A DNA stretch of 64,000 bases from NCBI GenBank assembly GCA_963920665.1, contig OY987266.1, forward strand, positions 11,475,001 to 11,539,000. Direction: 5' to 3'. Below the pieces are notes generated by a model, which did no database searches, had not been told where the DNA came from, and worked only from the letters and a program-made list of their open reading frames with translations. The position numbers and the translations under genes are program-made. Positions 15,270-27,300 of this stretch are shown here, one piece after another (within the stretch, counting starts at the first letter, position 1; every line of letters begins with the position of its first letter). This stretch comes from Straminergon stramineum. Lineage: Eukaryota > Streptophyta > Bryopsida > Hypnales > Calliergonaceae.

Positions 15270-15674
15270 ACGACGCTAGCATGTGAGCCTAGAAATGAAA
15301 GCCTATGAGCCTTGAGCTTAGGTGTAAGTAGATATTCTACAACTATTGAAGTTGTTTATAACTTACATACTTATAATATGAGTACCTTCTAACCATGTAA
15401 GGTGCTTGTAACATGGGTACTTATAATATAAATATACTATAACCATGGAAGGTGCCTATAATATAGGTATCTAAAACATAGACACCCATAATATAATTAG
15501 GCACTTATTATATAAACATCCTATAACTATGGAAGGTACTTATAACGTAGTTACTTACAACATAGATACCTATAATATGAACATCCTATAACCATGGAAG
15601 GTACCTAAAATATAGGTACTAATAACATAGGAGCCTAGGCTCATAAGCTCAAGATCCTAGGCTCACATGCTAGC
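15270..15674. mobile_element. Foldback element J2 with internal tandem repeats
   Basis: The ends GACGCTAGCATGTGAGCCTA and CTAGGCTCACATGCTAGCAA form inverted repeats, and an inner GAGCTTAGG/CCTAGGCTC block pairs again. Between them, variants of TATAACCATGGAAGGTACC recur at about 15390, 15443, 15523 and 15587, with TATAATATAGGTAC between. No open frame. It is the intact counterpart of J1 in the lipase intron. Confidence 0.75.
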
Positions 15675-16801
15675 AACCTTGTACTTCAATGTTGATAAAA
15701 TAAGAAGTTTTCTTCTCAAAACTCAAAAAACTACATTCCTTGGGGATTCTTGAGTTGTAGCAAGTAGGGATCAAGCTAGCTTCATGTTGTTTTCGATATT
15801 CTCTATTGTATTGAAGCACTACATTGATCTGAATGTCTGAGTATTGTGTATGACACTAATTCAATTGAAGTCAAATTAAATCAAATTAATTCAAGTTGAA
15901 ATATTACTATTATATCAATTTCCACAAAAATGAAATTCTATGATGACACTACTTTTTTTTAAGTGAAGGTACTCCCCCTTCACGAATAGGACAAATTTGT
16001 TTACAATATGCAAATCGAAGATGGATGAATTCTTTTTTGATATGATGAAAACACCCAAAAATGTCCTTCTATCCATTCATGTTCACCAAACTTCCATTCA
16101 AGTCTCTAAACTTCTATTATAGTGTCCCTCAAAAGTGTCATTAAATTATAATTAGTTGACTATTGATTCTTCTAATCTTGGTTTTAGATCTAGGAATATG
16201 ACAGTTGTAATGACTTGGTTAGCTTCTACTTTGTAAATTCGTAGAAATTGCATGCCACATCCGAAAATTCTAATTTTTTTTTAATTCATGATTTTCAATT
16301 GCTAATACTATAAAAATGTTTTTTCTAAGATAAGATGCCTCCAACTATGCTGGATTGCTTATTTTGTTTCACGTGTCTCCACCAATTCACTTTAATTTGC
16401 TGAATGAATGGCAGCAACTGAAATGACACTATTATGTCAAGGTGCTTGTGTGAACAAGAGCATTTGTTTATCTGCACTTCTAACGCTCGTCTTCTCGAGA
16501 TTCATGGCCTTCTTCGACCCTTCATCACCTTCCCATTCCCCTCATTTCTGCCAATATGGAATCGAGGGAATTTGCCTCTTGTTCCAATATCAGCTAGCCA
16601 AATTGCCGGTATCGATGTTTCTGGAGCTGGGATTGCATCATGACCTTCGCTTGAAGGTAAGTGAGCTTCAGCCATGGTGGTATAGTGGTTCAAATTCCGA
16701 GCTTTATGATTGTGTGAAGCAAACTTTTGAACCATGTGAAGCAAACTTTTGTCGGAAGTAGAAATTCTGAAACGCATGTTGTTGGCTGATAATTTCCTCT
16801 G
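15675..16801. other. Spacer upstream of the unrecognised gene
   Basis: AT-rich to about 16330, then GC-balanced. An exon-like piece at about 16408-16656 has an open frame starting MAATEMTLL and ends in a good donor (AAG|GTAAGTG). Its frame does not join in phase to the next acceptor candidate at 16826, so it is more likely a 5' UTR exon or chance than the start of the following protein. Confidence 0.3.
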
Positions 16802-16815
16802 AACCCTAACCCTAA
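16802..16815 (+). promoter_or_regulatory. Telo-box-like ACCCTAACCCTAA
   Basis: Two plant telomere-type repeats (ACCCTAA) in tandem, about 145 bp upstream of the first ATG of the next gene. Telo-boxes are known in promoters and 5' leaders of plant genes active in dividing cells. A chance match to interstitial telomeric sequence is possible. Confidence 0.4.
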
Positions 16816-16947
16816 TTGAATTGAGCCCTGGCGTCCTCTCATAGAAAGTCTCGACCTCGCAAACGGCCGGCGAGCGCTGCTGCTGCTGCGAGTGCTTGGC
16901 CTGTTGGAGACCCAGTCACTTGCGACTGCTGTGGCAAGCGGTATGCA

Positions 16948-19419
16948 ATGGCAGTCACGCAACAGAAATCCGACAAGCTTCTCGCTGCATTGGATTCCGC
17001 CATCCCAAGGCACCGCTACAAGACGACCATAGGGATCAAGACCAAAGGACGAGGGTTTGCTCGCCCGACCAAAGCAAGTAAACTGAAGCATGTGATGCAA
17101 ACTCCGCAGGCAATGCTTGTGGGCGGTGCAAAATGCGAGCGTGTTGTCATGCTGAAAAACTTGGCTAAGTTGCTGGTGGACCGCATCGAGGCTGCCTGTG
17201 CAGCACGAAATCAACCTCAGATAGCAAACCCTAAGAGAAACCTAAACGCTGATCTACCCACTTGTGGACCAAACGCTAAAAGAAATCCAAACTGTGATCT
17301 ACCCTCTCATGGACCAAACTCTAGGAGAATTGCGAAACAGGAGGTTGGGAATTCACACGAGTATGGATCCAATTTAGATGTTGACGAATTGTTCGCAGTG
17401 TCTACACAAAAAAGGCATTCATCTTCTCTTAGTACTCAACAGCCTTCTCGACAACTGGGTGATGATAGTTCATGTCAATGCATCCAAGAAGCAAATAGGA
17501 GTTGTGATGATTCATCTTTAGGAAACCCAAACCATGATAGCAGCAGATTCTGGGAATCCTCTGAGACTTGCAAACCGCATGATTCTCGTCCGAGTTCGCA
17601 ACCTAACCCTAGTGACAGCACCTGGGAAAGGTGCAGACCGACTTATTCTCGTCCCAGTTCACAACCGAACCTCAGTGGCAGCATCTCTGAACCGTTTGGA
17701 GGTCCAGACTCTCGTCCAAGGTCAAGGACGCCTTCTCGAGAATGGACAGCAACTCCAGTACGCAAAGTCGCATCTCTCAGTTCTCGAATGCTTCCTCTGA
17801 AGAAGGTGAATGTGGGTCTAGATGACTGTGAAATCAAACCTCCTCCAAAAGGACTACATTCTACAACAGGTCGAAAGTTATGGTCTCCAGGTCTGCGCCC
17901 TCTGGTGGTTCACCATATGAACAACTTGCCAATGCCAACGGCCCGGCCACCTGCTAATGCGAAGCTCGTCTTGAGCGGTAGCTCCAAGTCCATGCGAAAA
18001 GAGACGAGAGGTAAAGATGAGTGGGTACAGAAAGAGGCAAAGCAATCGGAAGGGGAGGAGCTGTACGAAGCTGTTTGGACAGATGTGATACAGGATGTGT
18101 TCGATGAGGTTTTCGGAGATCAAGGAAATCAACCAAGCCATGCTGCAAACAAGAAACACGAAAGCTATCAAGCCTCCAGACCACCTCATGGTTCTGAAGA
18201 ATGGATCGTTGAAGCACAAAGCATTAAATACTCGTACTCAACCGACAGTAAGGATCTCTTCTCAAACAACCTAAAACGCATAGAAAAAGAGGTGAACTTT
18301 TCTCCGCGTGCTGTTTCTAAGTGCGTTAGTGTAAATAGCTTTGCCGTTGGGAGTAAAGGCAAACAAAAATACAAAGTTGAAGGCAAGTGTGATTACGACA
18401 TACGTAGAACGTGCAGAGTTGAAGGTTTCCATAGTCTATGTTGCTTATTGCCACCATATAAAATAGAAGATAGCGACTGCATTGATCGATTCTTCTTGTG
18501 TTGAGCAGCAGGAGGTGCGATGAGAGATGCCCACAGTAGTGCAAATGTGGACAAGCGCTATCTTACAGCCCCATCAACAAGCAGGGTACCTCCACAACTC
18601 AGTACAAAATCAAGAATGGTTAGCAGCCGAGCACCAGTCATCTTACCCACATTGGCCAAGTACCACATGGACAAGATCGAACGGTACAAGCAATGTGTTG
18701 CAGAGAAGCAGTTGAGGGATGCGCGTCGGTTTCAACAGGAATGCAGCAGCAGACCGTCGTCAGCACCTGACCCTTACAACGTCTTGAATGTCTTCACAGA
18801 GCGATATGCTTCGCAAAAATATTCCAAAACCCCATCCCAAAAGTCATCAGCATCTGCACATGATTGGGATGGACGAGGAGAATTGAACCAGCCAATGGTC
18901 ACCCCCGACCAGCCACGTTCCATACCTGGCGAAAGGGCACACGCAACTAATATGCACGAGAGGTGCAGAGCAATTTCAGCAGGAAGCATACCTCTTCAGA
19001 ATCAACCCATACACGGACCTGAGATGGACAGGTCACATGAGAAGTCCATCAACTTGCGTCAAGATACAAGAGGGGCAACAAACCTCCGTCATGAACCATC
19101 TAGGAGTGAATTGAAAGGAAGAAATTCAGATGCCAAGACTAGTAAAAAATGGTACCTGAATGGAGCTGGGGATAACCAGTACTTGCTGCCGGCCGGACAT
19201 GATTTGCAAGGTATTCCTGCAAATACAGAAGCTGTATCGAAGAAGACGAGATTTATGGACCACTGGCCGCTTCTAGATAGGCAGATAGAGGCCTTTATTC
19301 AAGCACACATCTTACAGTGTTGCATCCTCTTCAAGAATATTCCCCCAGTTTTTCCAACATTGGAGTACCAAGAAGAGATTCAAAGAATTTACAGTGGTCA
19401 TCCACTTTCAACCCGATGA
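16948..19419 (+). CDS. Unrecognised Ser/Pro/Arg-rich protein, two exons
   Basis: Not recognised. Two long open frames (16948-18504 and 18520-19419) lie in the same reading frame, separated by a lone TGA at 18502. A phase-1 intron removes it: donor ACA|GTAAGG at 18248 (or GGA|GTAAAG at 18353) and acceptor GTTGAGCAG ending at 18508 after a T-rich tract. With the first donor the product is 736 aa. The frame is also open upstream to 16825 with a cysteine cluster (TCDCCGKRY) but no ATG there, so the start is uncertain. The N-terminal part is basic; the middle is low-complexity with repeats of SRPSSQPN and GPN; EELYEAVWTDVIQDVFDEVF is an acidic amphipathic stretch; the C-terminus (HWPLLDRQIEAFIQAHILQC, then PTLEYQEEIQRIY) looks folded. 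Base composition is less AT-rich than the flanks, supporting a real gene. Confidence 0.65.
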
Positions 19420-20637
19420 AAATCTTGCAAGGTAGAGGAAACTAAAACCGTTAGGGACCTGATTCCATGTCCCATACTAACCCCTGCCACCCACAGCAAC
19501 TCATCTATCCATGCACTTGGTTAGCCTTCAAGTAGCAAGTTGGGTGGATGCACGACTTAGCTAAATGTCCGTGGTCACTCATCTTCGAATGAAAATGGGC
19601 GTTCTACTGTCATTTCTAGTGGTCTACAAGCGCTACCAGATTGAAATTGCATGAAGAAATTCATACATACTGAAAAAAACCCGATCTTAACAGATAAGGC
19701 TCCATTATCCAAAAGCGATCCCTCCACAGCTCTGTACTGATCTCCACTAAATCACACTCCCAACACATTGGTTAGAATGTTTAAAGAGAAGCACATAGAA
19801 TCCCCTACCTGAGGATGAAAATCAATACCTCAAGACCTGCTGGGTAATTAATGAACCTTACGGTTTTCTCCAGCTGCAATTCCCTCAGCTGCAAAGTTGG
19901 TCAGAACCTAAACATTTCTCACAACCTCACCATTGCAGTCAATTCACATCTTGTTCTCACGTTGGTTTAACGGTGTGACCAGTTATGTCAACAGAATCAA
20001 AGAATTAGATCACAAGCCTATCAAACGATAGAATTTTCAGAAAACGACCACAGGGATCTAACTTATTACCACGCTGCAATCTTTGTGTTTTCTATTGTCC
20101 AAGAGGGTTCATAATCGTGCAACATCTCAAGATCAACATCGTTCAGACGTGGATGTACAGAAAGCCTTCAACAAGGGTTAGAGTAAAATTGAACTGTTTC
20201 AGGAACTATTAGAAAATCTTCCTACGAAGGGGTCTCCCTTTGATGCGGAGGCCACTTTGTGTATCATAAGGACTCTCCAATCCATCGAACAGAGACCTCC
20301 CCATGAAATAAAGAGAATATTCTCATTATGATGTCAAAGAATCCCTGAGACAGTCTAATTTAACTAATGCCATTGTACTTAGCAGGCATGGCTGCATCAC
20401 TACGCAAGTACGAAGGACACCAGGAGCCAGTCAGGTCTGGAACCAGTGTGAAAAGGTACATTGATATTGCCAAAGTCTCGAGTCAGAGATGTGTACTTAC
20501 AAGAGAATTCGAGACAGTGAAACAACTCTCCCCTAATGCAGATGTCATGTGCTCATCGTGCGATTGAAGAATGCGGTATAATTTTAAAATAAAGATAAAG
20601 AAAAAGAATATTGTTGTTTCATGCCTCGGTCTTCTAG
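19420..20637. other. Convergent 3' ends of the unrecognised gene and TGD2
   Basis: GC-balanced sequence without a recognisable product. It probably holds the 3' UTR of the plus-strand gene, with AATAAAG at about 20589, and the end of the minus-strand TGD2 transcript. A 66-codon plus-strand frame at 20367-20567 could be a terminal exon but has no support. Confidence 0.35.
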
Positions 20638-23418
20638 CTAATCTGTAACAAGCCGACTTAGTGATTCTATCAGCTGCTTCAAATTGTTCCTCGTTTTCGC
20701 ATCCCCGGTCACCCCACTGACATCTTTGCTGATCCTCTGCAAGTGCCCCAAACGCTGGTATTAGTGGTGGAAATACTCCTCAATCATCACAAACGGATCC
20801 CGGGAAAGCTGATTCATCAACAGGGTACTAAATGAAGCAGAAAGACTTACCTCAACATGCTTTAAGGTTTTCGTCAAAGTGGAAACTGAGTCTCGCAGCA
20901 ATTCCGTGTTATCCGAGGTCAACACCGATTTGTTTAGATTACTGCAATGAGAAACATGAAATTTAGAACAAGGATAATGCTTGAGGTTGACTAACAAACA
21001 CGCTTTCAATGTGGTTAATCCCAGAAACTAAGGAGACCAGGATAATTTTTCAGCACAAAACTGTTCAGCACAAACATGGCCATCATGTAGTTTAATCATA
21101 TTCATCTATAAATCTGATTAAAAAAATAGGACTTGGGACGACACGTCTTCTTTGAAGTCACCATTACATCATGCTAACTTGATCCTAGAAGCAGGCTGCC
21201 AAAGTTGAATTTCTACAATCTCAGCGTGAATCATCAAGTCTAGTCCTAAAATAATCATTTAATTACTCATGGTTTCTGAATGGTTTCATTGGCAAAAGGC
21301 CGTGCTTAACCATTCAGTGTGCCCAAATGGCCAAAAATGTCCGCTTTTATAAAGTACAGGAGTTGAAGTGAATCATTTAAGAAGCTCCACGAAGGTAACA
21401 AAATCTACCAACAGAGAGAAGAAATCATATCCTACATTTTTGGTCTTTAGAACATGTTTGAAATTATTGGTATTTTACAAAAAGGAAGAAAATTTAAAAA
21501 AATCACCAGCAGCAACATACCTTAAGTCACGTCCTGTCTCCGCAGCAACCTTAGTCAAATTCTCGAAGTCTTTGAGAAGTCCACCCTCTCGCACCTCTTT
21601 CAGCAACGGTTCAATGTCAGTGGCCATGGACTTCACCTGCACAACCAAAGCCCGAATCATCATATCAGTGAAACAACACATCCACAACAAATTCAGAGAT
21701 GTGCCACACTGGACCACTTTCAGTCTCGGAGAATTCCCTAAAATGATAGAATTCCTTTCTGCTTTCAAGAGAAAGGGCCTGTCATCTTTGCATCCACAAC
21801 AAACACACGCAAGAGAAAATCTGCCACTGTAGACCATTCCCACATTCAAGGAAGTGAGGGAATAGGTGCCTTCTCGGAGAATTCCCTGAAATGATAGAAT
21901 TGCTTGGGACGTTCAAGAGCAATGACCTGCATCTTCGTATCCACAAAAACAACATAATAGCAAATAATCCATTCTAAAATTCCCCCAAATGAGAAAGTAG
22001 TCAATTCTCGACTTCCAGAAGAGAATCCTCTGAAGAAGAAGAATTGCTGGCTACCTTCAAGAGCAAGGGCGTGGCAAATTCACATTCACAACAAACAAAC
22101 AAACTGAACACGAAAGTGTGACCATTCCCACGTTCGCAGAAACGAGAGAGTTGTCCATTCTCAAGAAGATAATACTCTTGAATGGGAGAACAGGTTACCT
22201 TCAAGAGCAAAGGCCTGGCATCTTCACATCCACAATACAACAAACATAATACCAACTGCACCATTGCTACATTCCCCCCAAATGAGAGACCTCCAGAAGG
22301 AAATCCTCTGAAATGGGAGAATTGCTAGCTACCTTCAAGAGCAAGAGCCTGACAAATCCACATCCACAACAAACAAACAAACACAATGCCAAATATGACC
22401 ATTCCCACATTCCCAGAAACGAGAGAGTCATCGAATTCTCTGCAATCGGAGAATTGCTGCCTACCTTCAAGAGCAACGGCCTGGCATCCTGCACAGCTCC
22501 ACTCAGCCTCTCCGCCATCCCCGCCATCCTCTCCACCCCCAAATCATCCATCTGCCTCGCAATCTTCGTACAAATCCCCACCAACTCATCCAAGCTCACG
22601 CCCTGCTCCCCTTTAATCCTCTCCCTATCACACACAATCACCCCCTCCGCAGCACATCCAGGATCCAATGGCCCCACGGTAGGCAGCGGCAGCGGCACCA
22701 TCGGCGTGACATCGATCAAGGTCTCACTAATCAGCCCGCTCTGATTCACCTCCACAAGGGCGTTTCGTGGGACCACAATCCCCGTATCCGAAAGCTCCAC
22801 CACCACGTCGATGCGCTCCAGACTCGGCCGCACTTGGACCACATTGCCGACGTCCACGCCGCGAATGCGCACAGGGGTGCCGACGGTGATCCCCTGCGCC
22901 TGCTGAAACTCAAACACGGCGGTATATTTGCGAGTATTGGCGCGGATTTGCTTCCCCTTCACCCACACTAGCGTGATGGCGAGGATGACGACGCCGGAGA
23001 GAAGGAACAAGCCAACGCCGCCTTCCCAGACGCTGCGCTTGCCGTAGCCGAAATTGCCTAATGGACGGAGGACTTGTTGCAAAAGAGCGCTGGGGAAGCG
23101 GAGCAGGGTATCTAGAGGGGAAGAGGAAGGGGGCTTGGGGGAGGTAGGGGCCGTCGAGTCGCTGCTGCTGTTGCTGCTGGCCACATTTGCCCTAATGGAA
23201 GAAAACAGAAGCTTGTAGATGAATTTTTGGCTAGTGGGGTTGCGTATTGTGATCAATCCCTGACCTAGTCCATGTTTGAAAGCTAAAGGAGGAGAGGTGA
23301 GCGCTCGGCGAGCGAGCAAGCCACGCATTTGAGCGGCGACGGGACTGGCAGCGAGAATTCCAGCCACGCCGCTAGAGCTCGCCGAAAAGGAACATAAGGT
23401 GTGCGAGGAGAATTCCAT
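20638..23418 (-). CDS. TGD2: TGD2-like chloroplast MCE-domain lipid-transfer protein
   Basis: TGD2 is the substrate-binding subunit of the TGD1-2-3 ABC transporter in the inner chloroplast envelope; it binds phosphatidic acid and helps move ER-made lipids into plastids. Four exons on the minus strand fit in phase: 23418-22465, 21636-21521, 20941-20851 and 20736-20638, giving 419 aa (Arabidopsis 381 aa). Residues 1 to about 95 are rich in Ser/Ala/Arg, as in a transit peptide. A membrane helix follows at about 134-153 (VGLFLLSGVVILAITLVWV), after the conserved RSVWEGG. The MCE domain runs about 163-245 with GTPVRIRGVDVG and IVVPRNALVEVNQSGLISET, then IKGEQGVSLDELVGI and a C-terminal helical region (DARPLLLK, VKSMATDIEPLLKEV, LKQLIESLSRLV). 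Met31 is an alternative start. Intron 1 (21637-22464) is filled by a tandem array derived from the exon-1 end. Confidence 0.94.
21755..22470 (-). repeat. Tandem array of exon-1-end/splice-donor units in TGD2 intron 1
   Basis: Six units about 133-150 bp apart, each carrying on the minus strand a copy of the last codons of exon 1 (CCAGGCCNTTGCTCTTGAAG-like, encoding ARPLLLK). They lie near 22465 (the true exon edge), 22331, 22197, 22053, 21911 and 21761. The three copies after the genuine one keep an AAG|GTAG or AAG|GTAA donor; the two farthest have lost the GT context. Shared spacer text includes ACAACAAACAAACAAAC and TCCGAGAATTGCT-like blocks. Confidence 0.85.
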
Positions 23419-24380
23419 AACGACCTCCCGTCACAACAACAAAACCGCAAGAATCGCAATCCCACAAGAAGAATATTGTATACCCGAAATCGCAATCCCA
23501 CAAGGAAATTATTTTAACCCCGCAATGGCAAATTTCTCGTGGAGAATGAGTAGGTCCCTGGAATCCCTATTGGAAAATGTGTTCCAGCAATCTGACTTCC
23601 TACTGAGTTTCAAGCTCGCGAGAAAACGCCATTGCAGAAGGCGCAGCTGGAATTCGCCCCAACCGCAGTCCGCTGATGCGCAGGGAGACCCGAAAGCTCG
23701 TCGTTGGTCCGAGGACGAGGATGATTGGGAGCATTCAACTGCGGATTTGGTTACTGCGAGTGGGTCCAACCACCAAAGATGCGGGTCATGCTGAGGAGAT
23801 GCCCTTCAAATTACCAAAAACAGACAGGTGGGGCTGAACTATTGGGGATGGGATGATAAAATGGTGTTTGCAATCCCATGTGCAACCCAAGCAGCACGAC
23901 ATGCCGGTGAACGCCTTTCTTACAGGCGCTCGAAAAGTAACGAGGCGCCATCTGTGCGGCTACCGGGGTTACACTGTACGGTGAGGTGGAAAAGGGGTGC
24001 GTTGGCGGGGTGAGCTGGCAGGTAGTTAGTCTTCCCCCTCACTCGCTCTCGCCAGCTGAAGAGCTGGAAATTAGGGCGAGTTCTCTGCTGTTTCTACGTC
24101 CAAACGTTGCGATGGAAGTGTTGGATTTGGTGAGTGTTGATGCAATTCGTTGTTTCTGTAGCAGTCAGTTTTGACGGAGAGATGATTTCGTGTTCCTTTT
24201 AGTCGGAAAATAGAGAAAATGTGTTCGGAGAATGGGAGGGAGATAAGTTCTTTGCCCTAATTTTTTAATTTAACTGATATGTTTGAGAGAGCATGCGTCC
24301 CGTTTGATAGTCTTCTGCATCGGCATTGCTGCTGCTTCTAGTGCAATTAGTTACCTTCGGAGACCTGAAGATTGGCAACC
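23419..24380. promoter_or_regulatory. Head-to-head spacer between TGD2 and DNAI7
   Basis: The two start codons diverge across 962 bp of GC-balanced sequence. A 16-bp direct repeat (ATCGCAATCCCACAAG) occurs twice about 37 bp apart near 23455 and 23492, close to the TGD2 start. Both 5' UTRs and possibly a shared promoter must lie here. An ATGGAAGTGTTGGATTTG|GTGAGT piece at about 24112 may be a leader exon for DNAI7. No TATA box stands out. Confidence 0.5.
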
Positions 24381-27300
24381 ATGCCTCCGAGAGCAGATCC
24401 GAAGGCGAAAGCTGCGGCAAAGAAAGCTGAAAAGGGTAATACTTCCTTTCTTCTTCTTCTTCGTCTTCTCTTTTTAAATTTACAAAATCCTTAATACTTG
24501 ATCGTGGATTTGAAGCTTTTTGTATAGAATTGATCCTGCACTGATGTTGCTCATCGAGAGTTCCAAGTCACATTTTAGCCATTGTAGGTGTCTGGTCTTC
24601 GAATGTAAGGTAGGATGAGTTATTTCTAATCGAATTTCACTTACAGGCGTGACTGTGTGGAAGTGAGGTCTGATTGTTTGATCATAAGTGAAATTGAGTC
24701 TGAGCACTAGTGACATACAGGCACGGTCTTTGAATGTTGTGTGTAAAGTTAGAAGTGTTCAAAGTTCGATTTGGTTTATTTCTTCTTCTTTTCGAATCTG
24801 TGCCCTAATTTTGATAGTTGTAAATTCTGCAATATAATATCTATCTATGTTTGCTCGTTGAGTAGGCGCTTGTTTTAAGCTTATCTAACTTAAGTGATGG
24901 CTGCCATTTTTGACCTTGTCTATTGATGTACTAGTTGATTTGGACCTGACGTGGGTAGTTGCATCGTCCGTGCAGCTCAATTTATGGAAATTGAAAAGAG
25001 AATGCAGCAAGGTACGGTTTGCATCTCGCATTCTTCTTTCGAGGCATTGAGTGAGCGAAGTGGAGCTCTAATTAGGGTTCTCTATGGATGTACAATGTCT
25101 CTTACCTCCCTCATGTTGTAGACATGAACGTACTACTCAATCCACACGACGACTCCCGCAGATGCAGAATTCATTGACACTCCTATGAAGTAGAACTTCG
25201 ACATTGTCATACTGTGTGTATCTCTTAGTTTCTCATGAAGGCAGTCGGAGTGCAGAGCGGCTGCTGAAGGAAACGTTGGAGACAGTCCGAAAAGAAGAAG
25301 AAGAAAGGCTTCGACTTGAAGCGGAACAAGCATGGCTGACTGCAGAGAAGGAGCGATTGGCTGAGGAGACAGAAAGCATGCAGCCCATGTTCAAACGCCG
25401 TGATGAAGCTCTCAGCAAGATTGAAGCAGTCTCCCGAGCAAAGAAAGAGGTCAGTTCCCTGGTTGCATATTGCTCACTGTTCTCTTTATTCTCACATCAA
25501 ATTTGCTGATAGTGCGCAAAGTCAAGTGCACTTTTCCTGGCTTATTCTTCCATTTAACCTATATTACTACGGGGTACATTATAATTACAGCTAGACGGGT
25601 AGATGACTGTCCACCCCCTCTCACAATATCTTTCATGATCAGTTTTGTGGAAGTGCCGCCTATTTTTAGCTTACATATAATGCGCCTTTTTCAAGGCATG
25701 TGCACTTTAAAAATTCGAGATAATAGAGTTAACCGTAAAGAGTGTGCAACGAGAGCCCAAGACCCGGAGTTTGAGAAAAACATAGGACGAAACTCCTTGA
25801 AGCACCCAGACTTGGTGTGATGGAGTTTGGTGCAGTCGTTTTTTTGGTACTATTCTTAGGAAAACCGTCCTCTGACATCCCTTCTACAAACTGGGGTTCA
25901 CTTTTCGATTAACTTGAATGTAGGCTAACTTTGCTGGTTTGTGTTTGAAAAAGTATTCAATATTGCTCATCATTCCTGTATGCATGATTCTCTCTGAGAA
26001 TCTTAGGCATAGGGGTTCATTTCAGCTGAAGGAGTACACCCTGACCTCTTTGGTATCAGCCTCTCTAATATCTCATCCTCTGTTCTCCCACCGAACGTAC
26101 AATACTCGCCTGGCATTCTCACTATTGCACTCTGCTGTGTGACAACAATTTGCATACAATTGTGATAAGAAGGAGTTCAAGAACTGTGAGTAGGATTCTA
26201 GACCACCTTTTTAGAGTCCTGAAACTTCAAGTTCATTTCTCTGAAGTCACCATTACATGCAATATTGCATTTTCAAATTGTTACATTGTTGCAAAACTCC
26301 ATATAATGAGGTGCATTTTGGTGCCTAGGTTGTGACATTGAAGGGGTTTTAGTTTACCTGTTTTTTCTATTCAATTTTTACTTCAAAGTTAACTTGTGTT
26401 TTGTATATGGTAGTCATTCAAAACTTTTAAATTGGGTACTGACAGTGAATGCTTCATTGATTTGGATCTTAAAATCAGTGGGAGCTTTTTATGGACACTT
26501 CTGGGTTACCGCAAGCAGCCAAAGAAGCCACTATTAATTCCTATTTGGTATCTGGATTTGAGACTATGGATCTTGATTATAATGGTGTATTGCAGTCGCT
26601 GGTCGACATCTACAAGGTGCGCCTTTGAACTCTACTGATCCTTTCACTGAGCCACCGCAACGAGACCAGCGAAAATCGAACTGTCAATTTTGGCGTTAAA
26701 TGATACATGTCTTGTTCGCCACTTGATGGACTAGTTTAGTTCTTTAACCCTCTAAACCCTAAGATTTAAAATAGTGAGATTTCATGACTTTAAAATGACC
26801 AATTTGATTGATCATCTGTGAAAAATTTCTGACACATCCAAATTTTATATCAGCATGATCAATGGAGAATATTGCATGTGCTGGTCAAAAAACAAGAAAA
26901 GAAGAACAAAAGAAAGTTCTCATGTGACTCTCAAAAGTGCCCTTAAGAACATGAGGTCCAATTTGGGAATCTGAGTCCTTGAGTGGCTAATGTGTCTTTG
27001 TTTCCACTTGATCTTAACGAGGGCTTGATCCTCAAGAGTTTGCTGCCTCTTGTGCTATTAGAGTAAGAAATGTCTGCTTCCAACAATTTTCTTTCAGAAA
27101 TGATCAAGCGTAAATAGTGGCTACCGATGCGTACTGAGTTGTGTTTGGGTGGCGTAGAGTGCGAATGAAGCTGAGGCGCTGGCCTTGCAAGAGGATCAGA
27201 AAGGAAATGCCAAAGAGGCTGCCAAGTTATCCTCTCATCTTTGCATCTCATGTATTAATGTGAACCGCCTGCTGCTTGTGGCTACTACCAATGGTTTAAT

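Noticed and set aside
16675..16705. tRNA-like string (GGTATAGTGGTTCAAATTCC)
   Set aside because: A-box-like and B-box-like words overlap and no cloverleaf with an acceptor stem can be drawn, so this is not a tRNA.
16408..16761. 117-codon frame as the N-terminal exon of the unknown gene
   Set aside because: Its good donor at 16656 is in phase 0, while the only plausible acceptor (16826) needs phase 1. Joining would shift the frame.
16690..17214. 174-codon minus-strand frame
   Set aside because: Antisense shadow of the better-supported plus-strand frame.
22267..22464. Extension of TGD2 exon 1 through the repeat array as coding
   Set aside because: The frame stays open only to 22267 and homologous proteins continue directly from DARPLLLK to the segment encoded at 21636. 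It is better read as intron, with possible alternative use noted as a finding.
23399..23794. 131-codon plus-strand frame in the TGD2/DNAI7 spacer
   Set aside because: Overlaps the TGD2 start on the other strand, is low in recognisable features and lacks splice continuity with DNAI7.
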